Source: Gigaspora margarita (taxonomy: Eukaryota > Glomeromycota > Glomeromycetes > Diversisporales > Gigasporaceae). From it: DNA of 64,000 nucleotides. This document shows positions 24,188 through 36,600 of the stretch, one piece after another. Positions within the stretch are counted from its first letter, which is position 1; every line of letters begins with the position of its first letter. The stretch is from positions 198,601 to 262,600 of the forward strand of contig WTPW01000703.1 of NCBI GenBank assembly GCA_009809945.1, given 5' to 3'. The notes under the pieces are model-generated. The model was not told the DNA's origin, did not search any database, and worked only from the letters and a program-made list of their open reading frames with translations. Made by a program: the position numbers and the translations under genes.

Positions 24188-24979
24188 ATAAGGTAGACTG
24201 CCCTATTTCCACAAACTTTTTTTTGCTACATACAAAATTTTTTAAAAAATAAATATCTTTTTATAAAATTATGTATATATAATCTATAACTAATTTATTA
24301 TTTAAATATATAAAAATTAAACCAACTATATATGTATAATTTTTTTTTTAGTTAATAAAAAAAATATCCTATAAATTTTATAAAAATTTAAAGGTGCGAC
24401 CTATTTCCACAAATAGTAAAACAGATTTTGATCCATTGACCCATTTTGAATGATTTAACTACCAAAATATTCACCTCAATAAGACGATTCCAATGAGCCT
24501 AAAATCATCAAAATCCAATCACAGGATCCCAAGATCGTTCAACTTTTTTATAATAATATTTTTATTATTTTAAAGCTATAAAACACTATTAAAATCACTA
24601 TTAAAATCACACAAAAGTTGAACGATCTCAGGATCCTGTGATTGGATTTTAATGGTTTTGAGCTTGTCAGAATCGTCTCATTGAGACGAACATTTTGGTA
24701 GTTAAATCACTCAAAACGGATAAGTAGATCAAAAGTTATTAGCAATTCTATAAATTAGTTTATGTATTAAAATAACTAAATTGGAAACAAACCTTTAGAT
24801 AATCTTAAAATTCTGTAATCAAATTTTAGCAGTTATGGGCTTGTTTAAAATGTTTAACTAAGGTAATTATTTTAATAGTAAAATTACCCCAAATAAAGCT
24901 AGTGAATTAAAAGATATTTACTGTTCTTTACTGTTTGTGGAAATAGGGTAGTTTGTGGAAATAGGGCAGACCACCTTAT
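24188..24979. mobile_element. TIR MITE, 792 bp, with CTATTTCCACAAA words
   Basis: Ends ATAAGGTAGACTGCCCTATT and AATAGGGCAGACCACCTTAT are inverted copies of about 30 bp. A second inner pair (ACCTATTTCCACAAATAG at 24400, CTGTTTGTGGAAATAGGGTA at 24931) repeats the subterminal word. The centre (24420-24745) is a foldback with two module copies (TCAATAAGACGATTCC; TCGTCTCATTGAGACGAAC) and arms of the type ACAGGATCCCAAGATCGTTC. Confidence 0.75.
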
Positions 24980-25940
24980 AAAATAGTAGTAAATTAGTTT
25001 AAATTAGTATTATAAATTATACTATAACTTTTTTTTCTACATAATAACTTTATTTGAAATTTTGCAGATTTATTCTTGATAGTTACACCAAGGCACTTGC
25101 GAATATCACAAAAATATACTTGATTTTGATTGGTAAGTTTTAAAAATACTAGAAATTTTAATTTTTTAAATTTTGTAATTTTAAAAATTAAACAATTTTA
25201 AAAATTTTTAAAAAATATTAAATTAATAATTAATAGAATTTTTTTTTATAAATAAATTATATATATGTTTAATATTATATATAATTTTTTTTTAAAATTT
25301 TAATTTATAAAAATCAAAACTTTATTATATAGTAACTTTGAACTATTAATTTTTTTGTCCAGAAGTGATGAGATTACCCATATTATAATTTATAATACTT
25401 TGTATAACAGTGAATTTGCAGATCCTTATGTTCTCTTCTTTGATCCCAAGTATCTTGGGTTCTACCGAGCCAATTTTGATGGTTTAACTACTATTAGAAT
25501 CAGAAGAACCTAGTCTTTAACTTTCAATTAGGGCACAAGAAGCCTTTACTTAATAGTATCTTTTATATTTTCAAAAGATTATTTTGACCAATCATATTAT
25601 TATATAGAATAAGTCACTCATTTGACTTAAAGAACATAGTAAAGATTTGGTCAACTTTAGTGGAAGATTTTTATCCCCCTGCTTAAAATTAAGAACTAAA
25701 ACTTTGAACAAAAGAATATCAAATACCAAAGAATATATATTTAAAATTTAAAGAGACTTATATATATATACTTTCAAATAAATTTAATTGAAATAATTAT
25801 TTTGTATAAATTTACATATAAAATCAGATAAGTTAACTCATTTGATCTATAAATAATTGCACTCAGTTTGACATGTCCCTTGACTAATAATAATAAATTT
25901 CAATTGGTTAAATTAATAAATTTAAAAACTAGAAGTAGGT

Positions 25941-26741
25941 GATATAGTGAAGTTGGGTTGTTGTCACCCCCAAGCAAGTACAGAGTTCAAATCCCACTAG
26001 AGATAGTTTTAAAAATTGTATCTGTATTATGGAACTAGTCTGCACTTCAACTAATTGGATCTTTGATCTGTAACCCAGGTGATATCAAGTTATTGGGAGC
26101 TAACTAACTTGTATAATATTATATAAGGGAAAAGGAAATATAAAATTAGCAGAGAAACCCGCTTGGCAAGACCCAAATGGAGAAGTACCCAACTTTCAAT
26201 GGTGATGGAGAAAAAGATCTTGGATCGTGACTGACCAGAAGCAAACCAACAACAAAAAGGGTTGGAGGACCCTACTAACCAGCTGCCAGAGTCGCACTGG
26301 AGAAAAAGAACATGTATTTCAGAAGCATGTACCAAGGGGAGGAAGACCATATGGTATCCTAATGCCTGCCTGACCAACTTTCTGAATCTTTGGATTGGGA
26401 ATAGAGATAAAACTAGGAAAAAGGATCCAGAAGAGTGACTGACCAGGTAAACTGAAGTTAAGAGAACTTTACAAGAACAAGAAGTAGATAATAGTAGTAG
26501 TTTAAGGATAACCCCTAACTGCAAGTGGTCTGCCTCAGTAGATGCATAAGTTACTGAAGTGTAGATATTACCTGTATGGGACAGAAACTGCTCTACTAGG
26601 TCTCTTACTGAGAATAAAGTAGTCCTAAGGGAGGTAGAAAAGAATCCAGATCGTATTTTGGTGATACCAGATGGGTTGGCAAATAGCAATAATTAGAGGG
26701 TTTAAAATAGGCAATGACCAGTATACTAAGTTGTAAAAAAC
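25941..26741 (+). mobile_element. tRNA-derived SINE, second family, third copy
   Basis: The head GTTGTCACCCCCAAGCAAGT, then GAGTTCAAATCCCACT (B-box-like), matches the heads at 15154 and on the minus strand at 61588. The words AGAAACCCGCTTGGCAAGAC and TTAGAGGGTTTAAAATAGGC recur in the same order as in the other copies. Possible short flanking duplications (AAAAACTAGA, AAAACTTTAGA) are imperfect. The 199-codon minus-strand frame at 26090-26689 is a by-product of this repeat. It lies immediately upstream of the retroelement remains. Confidence 0.6.
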
Positions 26742-29284
26742 TTTAGACTAAAAATTGAAGCTCTTTCTACTAGCTTTATTGTCTCTGCTGCTGGATCCTC
26801 AGTTCGCCCTCTTGGAATTATTAAAAGTTTACCTATAGAAATTAAAGGAACTACTATCCCTCTGGATGTTAAAGTTATAAATACTACTTCTTATTCATTA
26901 CTTTTAGATAATAACTGGTCACAGAAAGTAGATGCAAGCTACAATTGGAAAAACAAAGCTTATACCCTCTGCTGTAATAAGAAAAAGATTCATGTTCCTA
27001 ACACATATTAAAATTATCTACCCTTGCCTACTCAACCTACTATAACTAATGAAAAAGAGTTGGAAAAATTTGAACAAGAATATCTTAGCCCAAATGAAGC
27101 TTTTATAGTTAATACAGAAATGATATATAAACAACTATTATTCACAGACCCAGACCTAGTGCATCCTTCTCTGACCAAAAATGTGGATGCTGCTACTCCC
27201 ATAATCATCTTTATGCTGACTGTCCCAACAATGAATGCTATTACTACTATTGCTATGGACACCTTGCTGCCTATTGTTCTAGGCAGGCCCCTAAATGAAA
27301 TATTTGCAAAACCTGTTCTCAACCAGGTGATTTATATAAGGACTGCCCAGAAAACTGATGCTATTAATATGAACAAAATGGACATGTTGGAGCCATCTGT
27401 TCTTAAATGACACAGAAATTAGAAAACCAAAGATTTGAATATAGTTGCAATCCCCAGAAAGTAAATACTCAATGCCTCTCTTATTATACTTGATTTTGAA
27501 CCAACCACTGCTGCAAGTGTAAAGTACCTAAGAAACCAGAGGTATTAGGCCATTGGACCAAACAATAGTATGCAATGGATGCTGAATTGACTTCCACCAT
27601 GCTTTAGATCGTGACCAGCCCCAAAGCCTTGAATTCTTTACTAATAGTAAAGGTAGAGGAACATTAACCAAATGCAAACTCTATAAAAAAACAATAAATT
27701 AGATCCAAGATGGTTAAACTCAATCTAGTCAAGAGAATATTTGATTTTGTGACCTTGAACACCTCTATACCTACAAAGCTACCTAGAATGCAGAATATAA
27801 TCCCAATTGCAACCTATAAACCTAAGTACACCACTATACTGAGTCTACTATGAATGCCAGACACAGCTATGACCTTAACCAAAGCTGCATTTTTCACTTA
27901 GCTAAGATCCAGATTGGTGAAAGCAATGAAACCCTTGCCATGCCCTTGAACCTCAATTTAATGACTACTCTAATCAAGACTATACTTATGATAAAGTAAA
28001 TGTCATCATGAGAGCTTCTCATATAGGATTATCAAATACAGAAGAAGAAACATTGCAAAGAATTCTTGCTGAATTCTTTGACATGAGTCATCCTGACTTT
28101 GATAAAAGAAGAACCATAGAAAACTTGTGAAGAAACTTTGCAGGAACTGCAGGACTTTGTGAATTCTGTACTATGGTCAAAACCAATAATGAACTTCAAC
28201 AATATAAAAATTTGTGCAAGGAATGCTAAGAAGAAGAAAATCTTCCTCCAGATCCAAAAACAGAAATTCTTCCTTCTCTTACCCTCTCCATACCTGAGGC
28301 ACCTGAACCAAATAAATCTACTACACTCTCTGTAATAGAGTTACTTATTATAGCACCTATTAAAACTGCCTCACCTATTCTAGAATCAGCTGAATTGATT
28401 CAACTATTGTAGAAACAAATTCAACAACAAGCTAAAATTATTACTCTCCTTCAAGAACAAGCCAAAACCTTTGAACACCAGGAACAGACTATTAAGAACC
28501 TACAGGACTGAATGATTTATTTTAAAAACTTTTATTATTGATTAAGAGACTTGTATACTAAGTCTACTGTCCCTATACCCGAGCTAGTAACCAGGATACT
28601 CAAAATTTTTGAGTTATCCTAAACATAATCAAAAACTACTCAAAGATACAGACAATAATAGACCCAGAAACATTCGAGAAATATATATAACTCAGGAAAT
28701 TAACCCAAAAGTAGGACCCTCACTACTAGCCAAGGAGCCCAATTTTGACAATTGCTTCTTGAATTTGCAGACCTTTTTGCAAAATATATGACCCAACTAG
28801 GTAGAACTGACCTAGTAGTTCATTGAATATTTACTGGTGATGGACCCATATTAGCTCATAACACTATATAGTACCTCTTACTAGTGTTCAAAAGTTGGGT
28901 TCGATTCAGTTCGGGTTCAGTTCAGGTTTGGTTAAACCCAAACCCGAACTTTAAATTTTGCAGATCTTTGAACTCGAACCCAAACTGAATCTAGAATTTG
29001 AGAACCTGAACCAAACTCGAACTTGAAATATTTGTTCAGTCTGAGTTCAGTTCGAAGTTCATGAACATGTTCAGGTTCAGGTAAAAATAGGTTTCATGCA
29101 TGCTCATTATTCCTCAATCATGTACATAAATGCGCATTAATGCACTCAGATTTCATACTAAACACTTTCTTTATTAGACTATTGCATATTGTGCTTTTAA
29201 ACTCTATATACACATGAATATATCACATGATGAAGCATAATTGAGGATCGCCAACACTAAGGTGTGGCACATTCTACCTTTTTT

Positions 29285-29590
29285 TTCTTTTTTAATAGTG
29301 AGTTCAAGTGCACGCTAATGTGCAGCACATTTAACTCGTTATATTCAATATTAATTTTTATAACAGTGAGTTCGAGCCCATGCTATGATGTGGCGCTTTC
29401 AACTCAGTATATACAATATCAATTTTTATAACAAAGAGTTCGAGCCCACGCTATGATGCAGTGCATATATGACAACATCAACATAAAATAGTGAGTTCTA
29501 GTCCATGCTATAGTGCGGCGTATACACAACAACATCAATATAAAATAGCGAGTTCTAGTGCATTCTATGTGTGGCGCATTCAACTTGTTC
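29285..29590 (+). repeat. Tandem array, unit 57-68 bp, five copies
   Basis: Units begin GTGAGTTCGAGCCCATGC or variants and contain TATGATGTGGCGC-like words. Two longer units end in TCAATTTTTATAACA and two shorter ones in ACATCAATATAAAATA. This is part of the hAT element at 28882. Confidence 0.7.
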
Positions 29591-29962
29591 TACATGATAA
29601 CAAGCAAGGTGCTAGGTGCAGTGAATGAAAGAGAGCAGGAGGGATGGGAGCCAGATTATAATCAGGTATCGAAGAGAAAGCACTAAGATTCCCCATTTAC
29701 TCCCACATGTATCTTATAATCTCTGCAGCATGCATACGTATTTATAATCTCTATCATATGCATGTATATAATCTTCATTGTATACAATTATATGCTATTA
29801 CCTATAAGCAGCCAATGAAATTTCAAGGATCGACAACCAATCAAATGGATTTTCAACCATGCTTCTACAATGAATACATAACCGTGCAAAAATAAATAAA
29901 CAAAAAAAATAAAAAAATAAATAAAATAAAAAAAAAATAAATAAACAGAAAAAAAACTATAA

Positions 29963-32130
29963 TAAATCGTTAAGAATCTTAATGATCTATTTAGATCATT
30001 AAGAATCTTAAAGATCTATTTAGATCATTAAGAATCTTAATGATTTATTTAGATTATTAACAAACTTAATGATCTAAAATAGATTGTTAAGAATCTTAAN
30101 NNNNNNNNNNNNNNNNNNNNNNNNNNNNNNNNNNNNNNNNNNNNNNNNNNNNNNNNNNNNNNNNNNNNNNNNNNNNNNNNNNNNNNNNNNNNNNNNNNNN
30201 NNNNNNNNNNNNNNNNNNNNNNNNNNNNNNNNNNNNNNNNNNNNNNNNNNNNNNNNNNNNNNNNNNNNNNNNNNNNNNNNNNNNNNNNNNNNNNNNNNNN
30301 NNNNNNNNNNNNNNNNNNNNNNNNNNNNNNNNNNNNNNNNNNNNNNNNNNNNNNNNNNNNNNNNNNNNNNNNNNNNNNNNNNNNNNNNNNNNNNNNNNNN
30401 NNNNNNNNNNNNNNNNNNNNNNNNNNNNNNNNNNNNNNNNNNNNNNNNNNNNNNNNNNNNNNNNNNNNNGATCTATTTTTATATCATTAAGATTCTTAAC
30501 GATCTATTTTTAGATTATTAATTTTAAAAGTCTAATGATCTATTTTAGAAACTTAATGATCTAAAATAGATTGTTAAGAATCTTAACAGTCTATTTTTAG
30601 ATTATTAATGATCTAAAATAGATCATTAAGAATCTTAATAATCTATTTTTAGATCATTAGGTTTTTTAATGATCTATTTTAGATCATTAAGAATCTTTAC
30701 AATTTATTTATCATTAAGAATTTTTAAGATTCTATTTTAGATCAATAAGATTCTTAATGATCTAAAATAGATCATTAAGATTCTTAATGATCTAAAATAG
30801 ATCATTAAAAAACCTAATAATCTAAAAATAGATTGTTAAAATTCTTAATGATCTATTTTAGATCATTAATAATCTAAAAATAGACTGTTAAGATTCTTAA
30901 CAATCTATTTTAGATTAAGTTTCTAAAATAGATCGTTAGACTATTAAAAATTAATAATCTAAAAATAGATCGTTAATAATCTTAATGATCTATTTTAGAT
31001 CATTAACTGTTAAGTTTTTTAATAATCTAAAATAGATCATTAAGATTCTTAACGATCTATTTAGATCATTAAGAATCTTAACAATCTATTTAAATTATTA
31101 AGAATCTTAATGATCTATTTAGATTATTAAGATCTTAATGATCTATTTTAGGATCATTAAAATTCTTAATGCTGTAATGTAATTCTCTCGAGCGATGTTT
31201 AATCAAGATCTGCATATGCTTTTTATATATCGTTAAGAATCTTAACGATCTATTTTAGAATTAAGTATCTTAATGATCTAAAATAGATCCTTAAGATTCT
31301 TAATGATTTATTACAATTCTTTTTTTTTGATTTTTTTTTCGTTTATTTTTATTTTTTTTATTTTTTTATAAACTATTTTAAAATTTGTTTTTTTTCAATT
31401 TTTTTTAAATTTTTATTTATTATTTTTATTTTAATTTAATTTATTTGTTTTATTATTTTTTTATCCTTTTTTTTATTTTTTTTAAATTATTTTAAATTAT
31501 TTATTTTTTTATTTATTTTTTATCATTTTTTTATTTATTTTATTATTATTTTTTTTTAACATTTATTTTATTATTTTTTTTATTTATTTAACGATCTATT
31601 TTAGAAACTTAATGATCTAAAATAGATCGTTAAGATTTTTAATGGTCTATTTTTAGATTATTACAGTCAAACCTCCATAAATGCAATGTGTACAGACAAG
31701 CCTACAACATGCATTTAGGGAGGTATTGTATTTAGGGAGAGCCAATTAAATTGCAGCTTTAAAGATTAGATCATCAAGTTTGTATAACTTTTACTAAATA
31801 CTGTATAACCTATCTTAAATACTAACATTTGATTGGGTATGTGCATTTAGAGAGGTAGCATAATTTAGAAAATTATTTGAAAGAATTTGCATTTACAAAA
31901 TATAGAACATGCATTTATTACTAATAATTTCTTACAGACAAGACAAAAACGTGCATTGAGGGAGGTATTGCATTTATGGAGGTTGCATTTATGGAGGTCT
32001 GACTGTAATGATATAAAATAGATCATTAAGATTCTTAATGATCTATTTTAGAATCATTAAAATTCTTAATGATAAATAGATCGTCAAGAATCTTAATGAT
32101 CTAAAATAGATTGTTAAGATTCTTAATGAT
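29963..32130. repeat. AT-rich palindromic satellite with assembly gap
   Basis: Dozens of units of about 25-30 bp alternate between TTAAGAATCTTAATGATCT and AAAATAGATCATTAAGATTC, so the array is self-complementary at every scale. Bases 30100-30469 are N, where the assembler failed. Segment 31315-31590 is T-rich filler, and a pogo-like MITE splits the array at 31674-32005. Frames crossing the N run are meaningless. Confidence 0.85.
31674..32005 (-). mobile_element. Pogo-like MITE, copy C
   Basis: It starts CAGTCAAACCTCCATAAATG, ends TTATGGAGGTCTGACTG, and is flanked by TA at 31672-31673 and 32006-32007. It is in the same orientation as copy B and very similar to it. Its insertion into the satellite shows the array predates this transposition. 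Confidence 0.88.
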
Positions 32131-32853
32131 AATGGTCTCAAGTTCAAGAATAAGTACAAGAATAAGTGCAAATGTGAGAACAAGTACAAGAATACACAAA
32201 TGCTTCACGATAGATAAAACATAAGATTAATTAATTTATTTATTTTTTTAAATTATGTTTCTTTTTTTTAATTCGTTTTTATTTTTAAACTATTTTATTT
32301 TACTGAACCTGAACATGTTCATGAACTTTCGAACCGAACCTGAACTGAACCCAGACTTGGATTAAATTTTCAATACCAAACTCAGACTGAACTAGATTTT
32401 TAAAATTAAGTCTGGTTCAGGTTCGGTTCGAATTTGGACTAAACTCGAACTCAACCCAATGTTTGGTTCAGTTCAGTTTTTAGGAACACTACCTCTTACT
32501 GAACAAACATTTATAAATAAAGAATTACAATGAATGCTAGAAAATAAATTAATTAAAGAGTCCTCTCTAGCCCTTGGACCTCTCCAGTTGTACTTGTAAA
32601 CAAGAAAAATGGAAAGAAAAGATTTTGTGTAGACTACTGAAAGCTTAACAATGTTACCAAGAAAGACCAATACCTCTACCTCAAATTGATGAAATGCTTG
32701 ACGCCCTTGCCGGAGCTACTTACTTCTCCACTTTAGATCTTATGAGTGGATATTGGCAAGTGTAAGTACACCTAAAAGATAAAAGAAAAGACTGCCTTCA
32801 TAACCAGATACGGAACCTATAAATTTAATGTTATGCTCTTTGGATTATGCAAC

Positions 32854-33543
32854 ATTGTATCTTGATTCCCCAAAAGCTAGTTACCCGCCAGCTCATTTTA
32901 CTGACCCCATATCCCCGACAGAATGTTTCACCTACAGCATTTTTTGTTGACAGAATCTTTCCTCGACATATCATGTTTTCGACCTTCCCGTTCCTTGACA
33001 GGACATATTTTCGAAAAGACATTTTACTAATATGATATATTTCAGAAAGAACATTTTTCCGACATGACATGTTTCTGACATCTTTTTCCAACAAGATCTT
33101 TTCCTGATTAGAATTTCGTTTAAATAGGTAGAGTGATATATTCGTGTTCATCACATCACATGATTAAGCACTCGGCCTAAATTATGGTTAGGGTTAGGGT
33201 TAGATTAGGGTTAGGTGATAGTATAATTTAGGCCGAGTTGATAGTGCTAGTAACAAATAACGTAGTTGCTTGATGTGATGATCACTGGGTTTATCGTTCT
33301 TGTCGGAAAAAGTGCATTCAATAAAACTTAGTGTCGGGGAAAAGTCAAATTAGAAATATGTCATGTCAGATAAATGTCTTGTCGAAAATATGAGATTTCT
33401 AGGAAAGGGGATGTCGAAAACATGGTATGTCGAGTAAAGATTCTGTCAACAAAAAATGCTGTAGGTGAAACATTTTGTCGGGGATATGGGGTCGGTAAAA
33501 TGAGCTAGCAGGTAACTAACTTTCGGGGAATCATACCAGAATC
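32854..33543. mobile_element. Mutator-like MITE: long inverted ends and 9-bp duplication
   Basis: Flanks TTATGCAAC (32845-32853) and TTATGTAAT (33544-33552) agree at 7 of 9 positions. Inverted ends of about 180 bp contain GATTCCCCAAAAGCTAGTTA, CTCATTTTACTGACCCCATA and GACAGAATGTTTCACCTACA. Long ends and 9-bp duplications are the habit of Mutator-like elements; the family call is inference. The centre is a hairpin, ACTCGGCCTAAATTAT facing ATAATTTAGGCCGAGT, whose loop carries TTAGGG repeats (33186-33215). No transposase. It lies in the reverse-transcriptase region of the retroelement. Confidence 0.8.
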
Positions 33544-33711
33544 TTATGTAATGCCCCTACTACCTTTTAACATCTTATAACCCAGGTTTATAAAGGTATA
33601 ACCTGCAAGTATGTTGTAGTATACCTAGATGATACCAATATCTTCTCTCGAACATTTGATAATCATATTAAATATCTATGAGAAGTCTTTACTAAGCTGA
33701 ATTAAAGTTAA

Positions 33712-34078
33712 TTGGTAGTCCGCAGTTAAAGAGAACAAATTTCATAGTAAAAATCAGCGGGCATGTGACTATTACCTTATATAGTAAGTGGAACACCATG
33801 TGCTTCAATTCATAAACAAAAACTCTATAGTAAACAATTGAAAAATACTCGTAGCTTATGATCTATCAAACTGATTTAGATGATTTTACTACCATTAGAA
33901 TCAAAATAATTAGCTCTACAGCTTTTAATTAAGCAAGAAGAAAGGGTTGCTTAATAAAAAAAATACTTTTATATGTAAGCAAGCCCCATTCCTACACTAT
34001 AGGAAAAACATATGAATTTCCAATTTTGTTTATTATAAGGTTTATCAATTTTTGTTTCCTTTAACTGTGATCTACCAA
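33712..34078. mobile_element. TTAA-flanked MITE, 367 bp
   Basis: TTAA occurs on both sides (33708-33711, 34079-34082), and removing one copy restores continuity with the surrounding element. The ends TTGGTAGTCCGCAGTTAAAG and CTTTAACTGTGATCTACCAA are inverted. The interior includes ATGATTTTACTACCATTAGA, shared with 46023-46518 and with the end of 23088-25522. A TTAA target is typical of piggyBac-type elements. Confidence 0.75.
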
Positions 34079-36090
34079 TTAAATATCAAAAAGTATAATT
34101 TTTGGATAAAAAAACTACCCTTTCTAGGACATATCATTGAAGAAAAAGGATTTCTCCAGACCCAGACAAGATAACTGCTGTACAAAACATCCAACCTCCA
34201 CAAACAGCAACCCAGCTATGATCATTCTTAGGTCTCACTGGATACTATTGATGATTTATCAAACATTTCTCTTCTATTGCCCACTCTCTTAATCTGTTAT
34301 TATATAAGGACAATGCTTATGAATGGGATATGAAATATCAAAAGACTTTTGTGAATTAAAGTATCAATTAACTACTGCCCCTATTCTCATATATCATGAC
34401 TATAGAAAAGAATTTATTCTTGCTACAGATGCATCCTATAAAGGATTTGGAGCTATTTTAAGCCAACTTTCTGATGATAAAAAGGAACACCCAATCGCCT
34501 ATGCTAGTAAAAGTTTGAAAAAGGAAGAAGTGAGTTATGGAGCCACTGAACTAGAATGTGCTGCTATTGTATGGGCCATTGAACATTTCTATAAATATTT
34601 TGGTACATGTCACTTTACATTAGTTACAGACCACTTTACTCTCAAATAGTTAAAGTCATTGCAACCAAAAGGACATCTAGGTCGTTGGATAATAAAACTC
34701 AAACCCTACTACTTTACTATCATACATAAACCCAGAAGAATCCATTCAAATATTGATGCTCTTTCTAGACTACTGACTCAGACACACCCTTATACTAAAG
34801 ACCCATATGAATTTAGACCAATACCAAAATTTCTTAAAATATTTGGAATCAGATACTCTCTCCCCTAACTTAACCGACAATGAACAAAGGACAATTATTA
34901 ATCAATCTCGATGATATGAAGTGAAAAATAAATTATTATACAAAAAATAGAAAAGATCCAGACAAACCAATTAGAGTTATCAAATGGACTAAAGTTAAAC
35001 CAATATTGTATATGATGCATAGTTATTCTACTGCTGGACATTTAGGAACAGATGCTATGTATTATAAAATATCTGAACAATATTATTGGGACCAAATGTA
35101 TAGAGACATTCAGAACTATGTTCGCTCTTGTGAAATATATCAGAAACAAGGAAAAAGTAAAAGAAAGGAACCCCTCCACCCTATCCAAGTTGGAAGAGCC
35201 TTTGAGCGTATAGGGATAGATTTAGTTGGACCTCTCCCAATATACTCGAAATAATTGTTATATGATTGTTGCTACTGACTATCTTACCTGCTAGCCAAAA
35301 GCCAAAGCTGTACTAGATGCAGGTGCAGAAACATTAGCATAATTTATCTTTGAAGAAATTGTTTGTAGATATAGAGTACCTAAAATGATACTCTCAGATA
35401 ACAGAAAGAATTTTGTTACTAAAATTGTAAGGATATTATGTGAAAGTTTTTGATAAAGCATATATTTTCTTCACTCTACTACCCACAAACCAATAGAATG
35501 GTTGAAAGATTAAACAAAACCCTTTGTAACTCTCTTGCAAAAGTTACAGAGAAAGATACAGAATGGGATACTTACATGACTGCCATACTATTTGCATATA
35601 GGACCAAATGATATGCAACTACTAGATATATCTCTTTTTATTTGGTATATGGTTGAAAAGCTATTTTACCAATTGAAGCTGTTATTTCTATAAATCTGGC
35701 TGATCTATATGATGAAGTCTCTCTAGAAAATAGTATTCTCCAATGAGCATTTGAATTAATTGAAGAATCACTCTATCACCATAGCAATACCAGGAAAATA
35801 CAATTAAGTCTCAAAAGAAACAGAAAGTTAGATTTGATTCTAAGATACAAAAAGAAGAATTTGAAATTGGTGATAAGGTTTGGGTACAAAGAAAAGACAT
35901 TGAAGCCTCTCGTTCTGCAAAATTTGAAGAGAAAAGAATAGGACCATTTATTATTAGAGAAAAATTAAAAAATAGTGCCTATAAACTGTATACAATAGAT
36001 AGAAAAACATTAAAGCAGTATTACAATAGTGATTGTCTTGTTAAGTACTATGAGAAACAAGATTGGCAACCTATGATTGTCATTTGAATT

Positions 36091-36600
36091 TCTAGAGAGA
36101 AATTCTTAAAATGGATAGAAACACAGCCTTAACCCCTTAATTTACTGTGTACAACAAACAATTTTTTTTCTAAGCTACCTTACTTTGTTATAAAATTAGG
36201 AATAGTACTAATATAATAATATATAAGAACAGATTTTGACTTTATGGAATAGTTACCACTAAGTAAAGTCAGTCAATATTGCTTTGTTTGAACTAAAATT
36301 TGACTATATACCTATTAGAGGATTTTGTATCTTTTCTACTAAGCTTATTTAGGCAAAAACGCCACAGAAACTCACAAATAGATTTGATAGCATTTTTGAT
36401 CAGCAAAAAATTTTTGGTCATGTGATCAGCATTGCAAATTTTTGGGTCACATAAGTAATGCTGTGAAATAATCAAACAGCCCTGTTCTTTAATTTAACAT
36501 GTATAACAATGTTTTTATTAGGATAACTACCTTTATTCTAATATTAAAATTGTGAAAATATTTCTTCTTTCCTTTCTCTCCTAATAACAAAAAACTTTAA
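36091..36600. other. Spacer between integrase region and downstream coding-like stretch
   Basis: AT-rich. TTAATTTACTGTGTACAACA at 36139 and TTAATTTAACATGTATAACA at 36490 are near-duplicates, suggesting a further small insertion between them. Its candidate ends (AAGAACAG near 36230, AGCCCTGTTCTT near 36480) are weak. No gene. Confidence 0.35.

Larger units (their letters stand above)
23088..25522. mobile_element. Element with about 120-bp terminal inverted repeats, 2.4 kb
   Basis: The left end 23088-23204 (AAAGAGTAGGTTCTTCTAAT, GGAACCCAAGATACTTGGGA, GAGAACATAAGGATCTGCAA) is the reverse complement of 25398-25522. No transposase inside. The interior includes a foldback (23319-23742) and a MITE (24188-24979). 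The terminal word ACTACTATTAGAATCAGAAG also occurs in the TTAA-flanked elements at 33712 and 46023, so they may be one family. Confidence 0.7.
19152..25887. mobile_element. Large inverted-repeat pair enclosing 6.7 kb
   Basis: Arm 19152-19697 and arm 25520-25887 are reverse complements of each other, the left one with extra sequence. Shared words include AGTCAAGGGACATGTCC, AAATGAGTTAACTCA, TTCTTTGGTATTTGATATTC, AAGTTGACCAAATTT and TAATTGAAAGTTAAAG. The enclosed DNA has no transposase but includes a tandem array (20480), foldbacks (22542, 23319) and MITEs. Either one composite element with long inverted ends, or two copies of one repeat inserted in opposite directions. Confidence 0.55.
28882..32491. 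mobile_element. hAT element, 3.6 kb, non-autonomous, exact 8-bp duplication
   Basis: CCTCTTAC flanks it on both sides (28874-28881, 32492-32499). The ends are TAGTGTTCAAAAG and TTTTTAGGAACACTA. About 200 bp at each end are packed with GGTTCGGGTTCAG and CTGAACCTGAAC words in both orientations. The interior holds a five-unit tandem array (29285-29590), an AT-rich palindromic satellite with an assembly gap, and a pogo-like MITE. No transposase is visible, though 370 bases are unknown. It interrupts the reverse-transcriptase region of the retroelement. Confidence 0.9.

Noticed and set aside
26090-26689. 199-aa minus-strand frame with signal-like and serine-rich stretches
   Set aside because: It lies wholly within a tRNA-derived SINE copy, has no domain, and its homologous region in the other SINE copies is not open.
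30084-30521. 145-aa open frame
   Set aside because: Most of it is the run of Ns at 30100-30469.
29963-32130. CRISPR-like array
   Set aside because: Units are contiguous, self-complementary and AT-rich, without regular unique spacers. The genome is eukaryotic.
33180-33216. Chromosome end
   Set aside because: Only about four TTAGGG units, enclosed in a hairpin inside a transposon, with sequence continuing on both sides.
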